64,000 nt of DNA from Lateolabrax maculatus (lineage: Eukaryota; Chordata; Actinopteri; Acropomatiformes; Lateolabracidae), in contig CM062210.1 of NCBI GenBank assembly GCA_031216445.1, positions 7,684,501 to 7,748,500 on the forward strand, written 5' to 3'. Positions 22,026 through 34,800 of this stretch are shown here, in pieces. The stretch's first letter is position 1; every line of letters starts with the position of its first letter. The translations under genes and the position numbers were made by a program. Under the pieces are notes generated by a model. That model saw only the letters and a list, made by a program, of their open reading frames with translations, was not told where the DNA came from and did no database searches.

Positions 22026-25002
22026 TAATGAACCCATCCAGAGATGGGGGGTGGGTGGGTTGCCTTTGGGAGGAGGAGGGGTGGAGACGGGGGAGGCGAG
22101 CTTTGGGCTCATCTGCATCACAGATTAGGGTGCTTAGAGAAAAATCAACCATCCATGATTCATTACATGTTTCCTGCTGAGCCTCTGAGATGGCAACCGT
22201 CCTAGCAACAGGATCCTAGCAACAGCTACAACTCTCTGTCGCCGCCGCAGCCTATCAGAAACTTTGATGCCTGATCAAAATTTAGCCAATGAAGAGGGGA
22301 GGACATGCGGAAGGCGTGATGATGCGTTTCCTCGTGCTGCTGGCCAGACTGGGGTGTGTTTAGGGCTCTGAACTCTGTGGAATAACAAGTCTGTATTCCT
22401 CTGTGTTTGTATGTATATTTAGTGTTCATTTGTATCTTCTGTATAGTTTTTATGAATTTAATGACTGTCTGATGGTCTTTTATAAAGAGTTTTGCTGTGT
22501 AGTACAGAGGTCAATATGACATGTATCACATATTTTTGCACTGGAGTCCAGGTTGATTTTTGCCAACTCTCTATGCAATCACATTTGTCTTTGTTTAGCA
22601 CCTTTTCAAGGTATAAATTATACATTCTTTCATCTTTAAAAAAGACTCTTTTTTTGTAAAGTAAATAATGCATTTGTTCCTGGCTTTTTTTAGCAGTGGA
22701 TTAACACATTTGGGGCTTGAGTGAGTACAGTCCCCATGTCACAAATATAGTTTCATTTTAGAAAAAAGGCTATGTAATGTTTTCTAAAACAGCTGGGCAC
22801 TGTAGTTTTTAGCAAACATTACTCAAACAAAAGTAAATGGGGAATTTTATGGTAACTATTTTCAGCTGCAGATTAATACAAATTTGGTTTTCTAGCAGTG
22901 GCAGCAGGATGGTGTATGTCCAAAGAAATTACAGTGCCAGTGTACGTCTTAATGGAGGTACATGTCACACATGTGGCTCACTGATGTGTTTGAAACAACA
23001 ATGTTTATCCAGCTTTGAAAAAACACAACCTTACATTTTGGAGAAAATGTAATCGCTGATTGTCTTTTGTGGCAATGTTTTCGGTTAAAGATAGAGAGAT
23101 TTGCATGGGAATACCAGAATTTATAACTCCCACTCTTGATATTAAAATAAACATCATTAAGAGGCAAATAATGCAATGAAAATGGTAAATATTGCTTTAA
23201 TTTACATGTATAGGTTTATATTTCTCTATGCTTTTTATGAGCTGCTTCGTTTATTATGACCATAACACTAACAAAAGGTGGGCATCTGTATAATAAGCTT
23301 CAATGCAATACAATAGCTCTGCAGTTAAATTATACATTTACTGAAATTATAACTTTTTAAAGGTGTTTATTTGTTCCCATGTTCATGTATGAGCAAGTTG
23401 TTTGTGGTGTGGTGATGTTGGATTGTATTATGTTGAAAGGTTGTTTTTATTTTCCAAAACTTTAATACATACACACACATTGGCTATGATGTAAGGTAAT
23501 ATGGACATAAACTGGCTCATGTAAACACAATCTCAACTCTACACTGCATGTTTATGCTACTTATATACTCTGATTCTGAGGGAAAAGGCATTAGATTTAT
23601 GAACTTCTTGATTAATTTGATTTGAAACTTCATTAGATTACATTTTTTGAACAAGAACAAATGTAGTCAGTACAGTTTAGCTCTGCCAAGAAAATCAGTT
23701 TAATTTCCGACATACATGCATATATTGTAATTAAATTTCTCATTTTTTCTCAAGAAAGACTTTCTGTACTTTTGTACTTAATTGTAAATGTGTCTTCAGC
23801 AGCCTACATACTATATAATGATGATAGTGTTGATTTACAGCATATACTCCTCTCACATGTAAATGATCCAAAAGTGTGGGATGTTTGTTCACCTGCTTCT
23901 CTGCAATCACACATCATTATTCAAAGAGCACATTGACCGTCATCTCATGTCAGACAGGCCTGATCTTCACTTCAAAGGGATATGCTCTGCACTGGTCCAA
24001 ATGGTCTGATAATGTTCAGTGTGATAATACATCGCACTGATGTCTCCCTCTCCACTTTAGAGTAATCTTGCTCTTTCCGCTGCACAACGAGCAGAGGCAG
24101 GGTTCCCATCTCCCCGCATAACCAGAAAAAAAAGAAAGAAAACTACACACAAAATGTTCAAAACGTCCGTACAGACAGTATACAGTTCTACATGTCATCC
24201 AGGCCCAGAAGGGATGGCTGAAGGGTTACACAAACTTTAAGATGAATCCCACCGAGTGATAACTTTGTAAACTTGGACAGTTTTTATTCCTCTCTAGAGT
24301 AAGATAACAGAATCTCCTTTTTGCATTTTGTCATACAGCACTAAAACCAGATATCAACCACTTAATCCCCAGGCGCTTAAGATTTATTTTATAAACTTTT
24401 GCAACAAGAAGCTTCCTGGGAACATTTTCAGAAATGCAGATATTTGTCCTAACATAAAATTAAAAAAAACACTGGAGTATTCAAAGTAAATCTTTAAAGA
24501 TAACTAATTTATTACAACAGCATAACAACCACAAAGTGCTTCATTATGATGCAAGCAATTGTTTTGAAATCATGTTCAGAAGTGGAAAGGGTCATCAAAT
24601 ATTACTTGTTACGGCTGGTGATATTTTATATTTTTCTTACTGTGAAAAAAATCCCATGAAAAGACAAAAACCAACAATGAACAGCTCTATAGTTTTTGAG
24701 TCAACCCCACATACACTGACCTACTGCCGTAAATACTCCCTAGAGGACAAAATGTATATTGATCCACAGCTGAAAATAGTCCCCAATAAATGCACCATTT
24801 CTTCCTAATTGAATAATGTATGCTTTTTTAAATATAAAACTAGATATTCATGACCAGTTTTTAAAGATTTACATCCTCAGTTGAAATGAAAGGGCTTTGA
24901 GGCTGACAGGTACTGAAAGACAGACCAACACATTGTTGATTTGGGAGTTTTCATGGGATTTGTTCACAATAACAAAAACAAGGAATATCTCCACAATTAT
25001 CC

Positions 25003-25335
25003 TTTAAAGGGTCAGTTCATCCAAATTACAAAACAAAGAAAAAAAAATAAACATATGTTCCCACTTTCCTCTAGTGGTGTCTAGCCATGCTGATGGCGAT
25101 AGGTTTTGCGATACAATGCGATGCAATGGAGGTGAATTGAAATCTGTCTGTAGTGCTCATTAAATAAATACCAATAACTTACATTTAAAAAAGCAAACGT
25201 CTGTTTCTAAAAACACTGTCGCTGTTACTCTGGATAGTCCACAGGACACACTGTTAACTGTTTTCATAGGGGCTATGTCTTTGGTAGAAGGTAGTTTAAT
25301 AAAAACTACTGTCACTAAACATAGTTGGGTTGCAA
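25003..25335 (+). repeat. Dispersed element family A, copy 2 (truncated)
   Basis: It begins TTAAAGGGTCAGTTCATCC and shares CTAGTGGTGTCTAGCCATGC, AAATTACAAAA and TTTGGTAGAAGGTAGT-type phrases with the element at 4185-5043, in the same orientation. I see no matching right-hand inverted repeat, so it looks 3'-truncated. Confidence 0.65.
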
Positions 25336-28300
25336 AGTACTCTAGTAAAAGTACTAATGTAGCTCTCTTGAAAACCTTTGGGAGTACAAATTGGATAAAA
25401 TTAGATTAATGGTAAAAGAGCCAGTTTGGCTTCCTGACATCGAAATACACCAACAAAAATCTACATGTATAAACTACATATTTTCACTACTACCTACTCT
25501 TTCACACAGTGTTCATTCGATGTAATGATCTGTGTATGAATCTGTGTCTCATGTGTGAAGTTGAACATAGTCCCAGTTTAATGAGCCAAAAACCATAAAT
25601 ACTTCCTGAAAAGGTTTACATTTGACTACCCGATAACTCTAACAAGAGCTTCCACATATGATGTGTGAATTTTCTGCCCTTTTCAGAGGCAACTAAAAAT
25701 GATTTACACACTGTTTTCCCCTCATTTCTTCATCTCACTGCATGTAGGTTTTTTGTGCTGATTGCACACAGCAGGAGAATGCCGTTTTTGTCATTAAAGT
25801 AGCCTGTAGATTATTCCTCTATATTTTTGTCTCACAGTTTGAACATACACTTTTTTGGCAGAGGGCTCGGCTCAATCAGCAGACTGTTGTTTACTTGTAG
25901 ATTGTCTTCTGTGAAACACATCCCACATCCTTTCTTTCCAAAATAACACCCAACATTGGAGATAAGTGACTTCTCTTTGCTGGCATGAGAGTAAAAGCGA
26001 GTTGCATTTCAGGTAAGATTTTGACTGTATTTCGCATACCTTCAATTGTGGGATTTCATTTTAAGCTGCTGCACTTCTCCTCTTGTGATGGCCTTGAGTG
26101 AAACGTTTGTGGAAATCAATCAAACAGGAACTGATAGACGTGGAGCTAAAGAAGAAGAGGAGCTAGAGATGGCTCTGGGGTCACATATGAGGAAAAGACC
26201 GAACAATGTCATCACCAAATAGATGCTATCATGAAGCCCCTGGGGAAACAAAAGGTAGATACACCCAAGACAAGCTGGAGAAAGAGACATAGAAAATATA
26301 AAAACGAACTGAACTGTTATTTTCTGTTCATACAATGATCCAATAGACCATAATGCATCACTGTAGATTAAACTACCCAACAGTAGGCTGATATAAAGTA
26401 GTCAAGTTTAGCTCGACCTTAAACATCTACAGCAGTAACAGCAACATACATGTAATGCAGCAGTAATACTAATCCAGAAACATCATATATAATAGTAAAG
26501 CAATGACAGGGACTATTTTCCTGCATTGTACGAGTCAGTGTTACTTTCAACCAATGAGCAAGTTAACATTGTTATTGCGAGCAAAGCACAGCCTCACAGA
26601 GCCCAGCATGGCAGTTGACTCTTGTTTAAGCACCGATATTGTGGCTCTGAATCCTCCAAGCTTTGACCCAGCCTACACTACATACAATACATCCTGCTCA
26701 CACTGAGCCCCTCCATCCCGGGATTAAGCGACACTCAGATTGTCCAGACAGATTTCTCTCCCTGTCAGAAAACAGCCACCTGAGTCAGACGAGAACTTTG
26801 TACTCTACTGTCGCGGAGTCACAGAGTTCCTACGTGCTGTCGTTTGCTGCACTGCAGTGATAAAACTCCCTTAACCACACTGGGTCTGTATTTATTGTGC
26901 TTACAATCCAACTGGTACACAAACAAAAAAACTTGAGGCGTTTCTTCAGACTCACATAAATCCATTCTCCGTTCCCAAGACAAGGCCGCATTAATACCTC
27001 TAATGCAATAATAAGCAGCACAAACAAGACATGAAAAATCAATCACATGAAGAATTTGGAGATGCATTATGTTTCAGTTGGACGAGAGTCAATAACAAGC
27101 TGCTTGCCAAAATGTACTTAAAAAAAGATCAGGGTACAGATTTATGTTAAATTATGTTTCTCGGTTATTCATTTGACCTTTAGAGAAACTGTTTCCTTCT
27201 ATACCATTGTGTGGGAGGCCATTATTGTAGGTGGAGGTCTGAATCTCTGCTCCCTTCACCAGTTTCCTAAAAGGACACTTGCTATGATTTCCTCTCTCCT
27301 AATCTGCTGAGTGCACCCTTGGAAAAACCTCACTCCAATTTAGCGCCACCTAAATCCCTGCCTGACAGCTGTTCCAAATGAAGCGCACCCAGGTGGCTTT
27401 TTGTTTCACTTTGTATGTCCTGTTTCTACCTCCTTTCAATGCCGTTAGGTAGCCAAATCATTCTGTAAAATTGTTTAAAGAAATCTTCTTGCATCAAGCT
27501 TCTTTGACCCCAGCTTGTTTTTTTAATTCATTGAAGTCTTCAGTCCTTGAGCGCAGCAAAAGCCTTCTGACAAGCGGATGAGTAACAAATTCTCTCTCAA
27601 AGCTTGTTTGATATACAACGGATTTATGAGCAATTTCTGCACCAAACCAATTAGATGCTGCTGGTGGAAAAAAAAACATGTGTTTCAGGGCTTGTTCTGT
27701 TTCATGTTGATTTAATTAAATCACAAGCAGTTATAAATGCAATTACATTAATTAATTTACACCAGCACTATACATTTGTTGTGGCCATGACCTCCTGTTT
27801 GAACGGCTGCAGCATTTTTTTATTGTCATAACAATAAAGAGGCCATCCGCGTTGATCTGGCTGAACTACACCCACATCTCTGCTCTCTGCATGATATGAA
27901 TAAAACATGTATGATGCAATTTGTGACACTACCGATGACAAACTTTGTGCTATAATCAAACAGTCGCCTCAAAACACCCTACATTGTTCGTTGTTACATT
28001 GTGCTTTTTATGTTGTTTTTTGTGTATACATAATACATTTGATATTTTTCATCATGTTCTGGGACACTGGTTTTATTGCTGCATCTTCCATATTGCTCAT
28101 TGTGGAGAATTTTAATTGTGTATATGTATATTGTAGTTACAGGATTTTAAATGTGCAACCACAACATTCATGTAAGTTTATTGCATGTCACAATGTGTGC
28201 GATGAGTCTAATAAAATCGTGTGTGTGTTATATCTGTATAAGACTGTGTGATATCAATTTGAGTCATGTCAGATTGTGCAATGAATTTGTTAAGAATCGT

Positions 28301-30074
28301 AGTGCATATAAGTATATTAGTGCTACATTCTTTGAAAATGCAGCAATACAATAAACAAGCTTTGGCCGTAGTGCTGAAACCTATATTGGAAAACCTCAGA
28401 AGAAGAGGAAAAGAATCAGGGCAAACACCTTTTCAGTTTGTCTCCATTGCACTGGCTTTATGTGTGTGTACATGTGTATGTTTTTCCCCTAAACTGGCAA
28501 TTCTGAGATGTCGTGCTGTCGAGTGCATTTTGAATAATTTCATGTTGTATTCTGATTTGTCAGTTTGTCGATGTGGGTTGTAGTAGAAGTCACATTGTGA
28601 GAGCTCGGTCCAATTTCTGGTCAGAATTTTGCCACAGGATGTCTTTGATGGCCAAAACTTCAAATCTGCCCTAACTGGACCCTTAATGTCTCACAGTGCG
28701 ATTGACAACCAAACATTTTATCACATTTCTCTCACAATTGTCAACCTTCATCTCAAACAGCCCAAGAAATTAAAAAGAAAATTGCAACACCCTCCCCACA
28801 ATATCCCCAAAGCAATATAACACTATTGATTGATACAACTAATTTGCTCATTTTGCCAGACAATTTAAGGTGGTGTACTCCAATGTAAACCCTATACAGT
28901 ATGTGAGTGGAATGATGATTTCCATAGCCACCAAATCGCACAAATTTGCTAAAGTTATGGCGAACATGACAAAATGACGCATCTGTTTCCTGAATATTCT
29001 AGCCAGGCGCTGTCACTGTCACTTTATATGATACATTTGCATTTTTCAAACACATTTTTACTACACTGTATACTGTTCGGCTTTCTGTTAAAATGCAGGA
29101 TAAAGTGAAGGGGGAGCGTCTGTAGTATAGTGACGAATGATGTGCTCTCTGTAGTGATGAAGTTCCCTCTTCTCTCCTGAAAAATTTAGATTCCTTTCAG
29201 TAAAAAGAAAGAATACATAACACCCCTTTTTGTTCCTAACTTTTAATGTTCCTATTATCTGTAATCTGTAATATGTTATGCCTAACACTTGTTTTATATG
29301 TTTTAAATAGTTTTTTTAATCCTTATTTCATGTTATACTTTTTGTTGCCTCATCTATCTATCTATCAGACAGGATTGTGTTTTTTTTTTACACTCATATA
29401 CGTTATTTAAGTGTAGATACTTGTGTTCAATATAATTTCTCTCGATAGGTCGATAGGTTTTCTGCTTCATTCGGGTGAAAGTGGGTGATTTTTCTTTTGA
29501 AAGGAGGCAGACTGTGGCTGACAGGGAGCTTGACAGTGAGTTGCTCTTCGCTCCTCGGGAGGTAGATGTCCTCAGAGTGGAAGTCAATCGGAGGATTTCA
29601 TTTTTCTATTTTTTATTTTTTTTCACACAGTCAGAAACAGTTGTGTAATGAGTTTGGGAGAAGGAGGGCTGTAAAAAGTAAGGCAATGGAGGGAGATGGG
29701 CCACTGCCTCGAAACTGTTTAATTAAACCCTTAGAGAATACTGGCTGCATGGGAACAAGGGCCAAATGAGTTGCTGGGTCATGTGCATGCGTTCTGTCGT
29801 ATGAATAATACAAAACACTGCAGGCTCATTGAAAATAATCTGAGAATACTTCTCCTTCCAGGGCTCTGCCCATGTGACAGGAAAATCCGGGGTGTTTTGT
29901 CCCAGCTTCTATTCAATTAGTGTGCTCGGGACAGCAGTTGGTAAAAAATATACAGCAGAAAACAGACGCTGCACCTCAGGTGACTTGGCAATGGAAACAA
30001 AGAAGAAATACAAGTTGAGAAATTGTGTTTTTTACATTTTGTGGAAGAGGTATTGCTGATGCTGTAGCTAGGGA

Positions 30075-30370
30075 GGAATTTGATTAAAGCTGTAATCAGT
30101 ATTTTTATATTAACAACGGATCAAATGCCTACATGTAATGAGAGAGGGGTCACTCATAGTGACGAACCCGCAGAGAATTACCAAAAGTTCCCCTCAACTC
30201 TACAGAGCATTTTATTGTCTTTCAGCTCATTGTTTTGGTTTTATAGTCAGCTAGTCTGTCTGTGTTGATTTACTCTCACTGCTCACATCAGTGTCTTTAA
30301 CAGCCCAACAAGCAGTACTGTACCTTACCAGCACCAAACAACAGACAAAGAGTTAGTTACAGTTAGTTGG
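30075..30370 (+). repeat. Dispersed repeat family D, copy 2
   Basis: The same family as 17250-17620, with the shared phrase TCTTTCAGCTCATTG and the CAGCACCAAACA block near 30330-30347. Diverged and without a coding frame. Confidence 0.6.
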
Positions 30371-30975
30371 AAGCTTTATAAATGTTTTCTATCAGAGTTT
30401 TGTGGTCAGTGGTTTGTTTTATGCTCTTGTACTGTGTTTTGGGGTTGTAATACTGTCAATGACAGCGACAGGATTAACAACTGTGATTCTTTAGAAAAGG
30501 CTTTGGAGAAAAGAACCAGTAAGAGAGTTGAACCTAACTTTATTTTATAGGTCTGTTTGGTATTTCTAGTAACCTAAAAAATGTGTTAAGTGACATTATG
30601 AATGCCCAGAGGCTCCACAGAACAATTTACAGCTGCACAACCTATGTATTATAAGATAGCGGTTGTACAGTATATGTGACATAATTTGTTGATTTGAGGT
30701 GCTCTTATGATTACCCTTTTCTTCATTGACTAATTGTTTTTTAATGTAGTTGCTGGAGGACTTCCCAAGCTAAACTAATGTCATTTTGGAATATGTGTTA
30801 GTTTGTGTGTTGGCATTACAACTGTTGTGGCAATATGTCTTTTATATGTTGTCTGCTATAATTTACTTACTTTACTACTTTCTGATTTGTGTCTCTTTTG
30901 TTATTTGTTAAATAAGGTATTCAATACTTAGATATGGTATGATACAATACAATAAAAAGTTGACTACCCACAAGG

Positions 30976-31790
30976 ACATGTTTTTCTTCAAGCATTTATT
31001 GGCAGTCCATAAAAAATGACCATTTGAATACGAACAACATGTCAAGGGCTAATCAGAGGGAAACCATAGTTTGTTTAAGAAAAGCTTTTACAAAAACACC
31101 CATAGATGGTTAACATGTTGCTGAATCCACTTGGTACAAAGAATCAGAAAATAATGACATTGAGAGGGGATAATAGCTATTTCTCACCCTGTGGTCATGT
31201 ATGATAGAGGAGTGAGGAGTGTTCATCTCTTTTTGTAATAAAACTCACTCTTCAATGCTTTCATTCTTACTATCACATTGCCCAGATAGCCTTTCCTCGT
31301 CTCTTCTGAAAAAAAGGATCCACTGAATAGATTGAGCTTCACTTAGTTTCACATGCCATAGTATTACTGCACATATTTCCACACTTATCACAAACAAAGC
31401 TGCTACTGTAATCATCCTTCCACCTGAACTCTTTCAAACACACTTTCTAAAGGACGTGTTTTGTAAAAAGTGGAAAAGTCCAATCATAGGAGATCAATTA
31501 AGGTTCTGAACGCTCACTGTACATCCACAGAGCCCACCCACAATAAATACAGCAATAGCAAAAGCTTAACTACTAAAAATGTATCTTGGACAAAGCAAAA
31601 CATTGAAGTGAGGTCTCTGCCGCTGATGGAAGCAGGCAGGAGTTATGATCTACACTGCAGCTGATAGACAAAGTGAGATATGGCGCAGCAGTGGGGATGC
31701 TGGGCCTCTGATACTTAGCAACGATGAACTAATGCCACGTATGATTGATGGCACTTCTGCCAACAAATATATGTGTTTGGTTGAGGGTGT
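30976..31790 (-). other. dnajb6: Putative 3'UTR of the long DNAJB6 isoform
   Basis: Sequence between the long-isoform stop and the AATAAA at 31000-30995. No other feature was seen. Its length depends on that polyadenylation signal being used. Confidence 0.45.
30995..31000 (-). terminator. dnajb6: Possible polyadenylation signal of the long DNAJB6 isoform
   Basis: On the minus strand this reads AATAAA. It is followed about 25-40 bases later by a GT-rich stretch (GTCCTTGTGGGTAGTC). It is the first good hexamer I see downstream of the long-isoform stop at 31791, implying a 3'UTR of about 0.8 kb. Confidence 0.5.
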
Positions 31791-31900
31791 TTAAAAAAAG
31801 GTACCAAGTCCACCAAACCGAGGGAAGAGTCGAGGAGCCCTTTTCTTTTTGGACTCTGCATCCTTTAGCCACAGTTTCTTCCTCTTGGTGTCCGTGTGTC
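31791..31900 (-). CDS. dnajb6: DNAJB6 long-isoform terminal exon with nuclear-localisation-like basic tail
   Basis: The minus-strand acceptor AG lies at 31902-31901 after TTCTATTTTG. In phase with the previous exon, two bases finish a glycine codon. Then 35 codons follow: HTDTKRKKLWLKDAESKKKR, APRLFPRFGGLGTFF, and TAA at 31793-31791. The two basic clusters, KRKK and SKKKR, 8 residues apart, correspond to KRKK...ESKKKK at the end of human DNAJB6a, the nuclear isoform. Beyond the basic block the tail differs from human. The acceptor frame fits only if the preceding exon ends at 33046. See that entry. Confidence 0.82.
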
Positions 31901-31964
31901 CTACAAAATAGAAGACCAACATTATAATAAATATTTAGAATCTTCATTATCGCTTTCTGATAAG

Positions 31965-32540
31965 ACACCCTTTATTTAGGGTAAATAAGCTGTAACTGAC
32001 GGCTTTGTCACTTACTAATGCTTCATAGATCAGTTAGATCAAATTATGGGTTGCCAGGTTGTGAAAAATCTTTCTGGCTGTTGAGTCATTAAACAACTAT
32101 TGTGAATATTTTGGGAAATACGCTTATTTGCTTTCTTGCTGAGAGTTGGATGAAGGGATTGATACCACTTTCATGTCTGTCAGTTAAATATGACGCTAGC
32201 AGAAGCATTATACAAATAATTTTCTCTCTGTGACCCTCAATTCTCTATATATGCTGTATAATCTTGAATGCAATTACTCACATAAAATATTTTGCAGTTT
32301 TTAAATATTTGTGATTATTTTGAAAAGGAAAATGTACAATAGATCCATATTGTGTTCCGGATACATACAACTGCAATGCGAGAGGAGGATAAACACCAGC
32401 AACTTGGCAACCAAATGTTGTTCTTATTAATGATTTGTAGCTCATCTATAAATCATTAGTCAACAGTTAATTAACTATTAATAGAGCCATTAGTTACAGC
32501 TTGTAAGCACATCATAAAGAGTGAGTTATTAGAAAGTGGT
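31965..32540. repeat. Dispersed repeat family C, copy 2, with nested insertion
   Basis: The outer parts (31965-32097 and about 32390-32540) share ACTAATGCTTCATAGAT, GGTTGCCAGGTTGTG, AAACACCAGCAACTTGGCAA and TCTTATTAATGATTTGTA with 15305-15845. The middle is different sequence starting with GAATATTTTGGGAAATACG. Confidence 0.6.
32098..32215 (+). repeat. Fragment of a common percomorph repeat
   Basis: The run TATTTTGGGAAATACGCTTA, followed by TTTGCTTTCTTGCTGAGAG and ACCACTTTCATGTCTGTC, matches a repeat that I recall as widespread in percomorph introns and 3' flanks. It interrupts a family-C copy. Confidence 0.55.
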
Positions 32541-33045
32541 GCAGATTCTTTCCACATTCAAACTTTTTAGTTTCAGTGAACAGCAGTAGTTAAAAACACT
32601 TTCTGAGGACCCATATTTTTGTAGTTTGTGTCATTATCTCAGAGGGAGAATTAGGGCCTTTGTTTGCATCCCAGCAGGAGATAAGAACGGTTAAATTAAA
32701 GGTTCCCTTCTTAACTAACGAAGCTGCTTTTATGAAACATTCAGCGACTGTGTGTTGCAGATAATTGCTCAGCTTTTGTGTGAGACTTCCTGACCCCGAG
32801 AAGGAAAACGGAGGGCGACCTCTGACCTCTGGTCGTTCCTGCAGCGTAGAACAGAGCTGCCTAATGAACACCTCTGTCCTCTGTGTTTACATCTGCCAAT
32901 CAAACTCGGCACTCTTCTCATTGTCCTTTGTACAGCCATCAGACACAAAAGCAGACAATTAGCTGCGCTTATTAAGACCCTACTCTTTAAAGGAGAGCTC
33001 TGTGTGCTGGTAATTAATCAGCCCTGCAGTGGCGGGTGGGCGGAC

Positions 33046-33204
33046 CTCTCGTTACTCCCAGGCTCTGTAAGCCGTGCTCCTCCTCTTCCTCCGAGGGGTT
33101 CTGGGCGGAGTTCCTCAGGTAGCGCTGGTGCAGGCCGAGGCCAGGAAGTGTGTTTTGTCTACGGCGACGAGACTCATCCTCCAGGGGGTCTTCGGCGGCG
33201 ATGT
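33046..33204 (-). CDS. dnajb6: DNAJB6 long-isoform exon (acidic/arginine-rich linker)
   Basis: The minus-strand acceptor AG at 33206-33205 follows a clear pyrimidine tract (CTCTGCTCTACCCGC). Two bases finish an aspartate codon, then IAAEDPLEDESRRRRQNTLP and, further on, LRNSAQNPSEEEEEHGLQSLG. Human DNAJB6a at this place has ADDDALAEERMRRGQNALP and LRHAPHCLSEEEGEQ, so the exon is homologous. The donor is ambiguous. GT at 33045-33044 (after AGAG) gives the frame that opens the basic terminal exon. A better-looking donor, GTAACG at 33055, would put the next exon out of frame unless a different acceptor were used. With the first choice the isoform is 325 aa, against 326 in human. Confidence 0.85.
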
Positions 33205-34559
33205 CTGCGGGTAGAGCAGAGTGCAGAGTGGGAATGAATCACACCTAAAGCCTCTCTTCTTGCTGTCTGGATGGATGGCCTGAGGTGTTCAAACCAACAT
33301 TAAATCTGTTTTTTTTTTTTTCCCTCGTTCCTTTTGAATTTCAGCCTTCTGACATGAGATGTGTGGTGGAAAAAGTCAGCTGAAAGGAAAACATATTACC
33401 TTGTGATGCCCTTGGCAGTGTGAATACAATCAGACAGAAAAAAAAAAACAGATACACACATCTATTACAGCAACTTGAGCACAAGTGCAAAAAGGCATAT
33501 TGATGTAACACAACAAAGATGATATAAAACAAGAAGTTCAAAGAGTCCCTAAGGCAATACAGACCCCTCCTTCCTTTCAAACGCCAACCATATATTTCAT
33601 TCATATTTCATCTGCCTGACTTTATTGTGATTAGTCATGTAAATAAAATGAGATTTGGTTATTCTTTTCTCTAGGTAATTTACATTTATATTGAATTAGT
33701 GGCAGGCAGGGTATAGAGGGGGGGGGGAGTGGGGAGACTTATTATGCTGCGAGATTACAGGCAGATCTCATCGCCATTGTGTTGTGTAATTAAGGCAGTG
33801 GAGAGGAGAAGAAAGGGGGCCAGATGCTCGCCGTGCTGAACCTGGTCCCATTTAGAGGCGGGTTTGCACCAGCATTTCAAAATCCATGGCACAGTGTGTA
33901 ATAGCCTGTCCTTAAACACACCAGAAGTCATTAGAGACGTGGCAGCTTTGTTTGACATACTGCTGTACACCTGTGGGAGCATGAACCACATAAGCACAGA
34001 GTCGCTTTAAGATTGTGGCTATATTGCAACACTATCCTTGATGTTTTTCTCTTTGCTTTATGTGACATAGATGTACATTTCGATGCTTTCAGGGGGAGCT
34101 CAAGGGTTTTGAGGCAATCAAGGACGGCTGCATGTGCTCAGGTCTTAACAGAGACAAAGACATCACTGGATTTCAATTCTCTCTGAATAGGCACCTTATT
34201 ACTGCAGGAGCTCCATTTTGACCCCAGTCTATTTCTTTGAGTGTTAAGGTCAAAATTGGCTGAGTATTTCTGCCGTATGTAGTTTATTTTCTCGCTGAAA
34301 ACACCTAAACTTTAAGGTGATTTATATTGCTTTGGTCTTAGACTTGGATTTCTTCATTTCAGAGTTTGCCAATTTTAAATCAAACACACTTTTAAAAACA
34401 CAGTGTTGACCCCCTGCGAGGAGAGACCAGCACCCGGTGGACCCACACAAACAGGACAATTGGTGGCTTTACTCTTAAGGCTCCTGCCACTCGTTCTCTA
34501 TCCAGCTTTGGAAAAACAGCTAATCCCAACCAGCATTTGTCTGGTGATCCTATCAAGTG

Positions 34560-34800
34560 AAGTTAGACAGCTGGATTAAGCCAATATGTGTGGAACTCCA
34601 AGCTTGTGCGCTTTGTTGCAGCCTCCTTTGCTCCAGAGGATCAATAATTACGTCTATTATGGGCCCGGTTACCTGGGTGATAAGATTCCTGCTGCTATCA
34701 AGTCGCATAATCCATCATCAGTTAATTAATTTCAACAAAAACAATATCAAAGTGCAGTGATTATAATGAGATCTTCAAATTCTCATAAAGGCGGCCTTCT
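34560..34800. promoter_or_regulatory. Candidate conserved non-coding element in the DNAJB6 intron
   Basis: A complex, non-repetitive stretch with ACCTGGGTGATAAGATT, GTTAATTAATTTC and several ATTA cores. It stands out from the surrounding sequence by texture only. Conservation was not tested. Confidence 0.2.

Larger units (their letters stand above)
14656..30975. other. Intergenic region between the convergent ends of PTPRN2 and DNAJB6
   Basis: About 16 kb lies between the two 3' ends. I found no spliced coding sequence, RNA gene or intact transposon gene. It holds dispersed repeats (15305-15845, 17250-17620, 17818-17905, 25003-25335, 30075-30370), simple repeats and a few less AT-rich stretches that may be conserved non-coding sequence (for example 16080-16330). 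Predicted open frames here are short, AT-rich and without recognisable motifs. Confidence 0.7.
31901..33045 (-). other. dnajb6: DNAJB6 long-isoform last intron, carrying repeats
   Basis: The intron lies between the two long-isoform-specific exons. It contains a family-C repeat copy (31965-32540) into which another repeat fragment seems inserted (about 32098-32390). The rest is unassigned. Confidence 0.7.

Noticed and set aside
27907..28251. 114-residue plus-strand open frame in the intergenic region
   Set aside because: AT-rich, hydrophobic by composition, no homology recognised and no splice context.
31729..31968. 79-residue minus-strand open frame starting MSYQKAIM
   Set aside because: It overlaps the DNAJB6 long-isoform exon in a different frame. 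The exon frame, not this one, gives the human-like basic tail.
33004..33237. 77-residue plus-strand open frame
   Set aside because: Antisense to the DNAJB6 long-isoform exon at 33204-33046.
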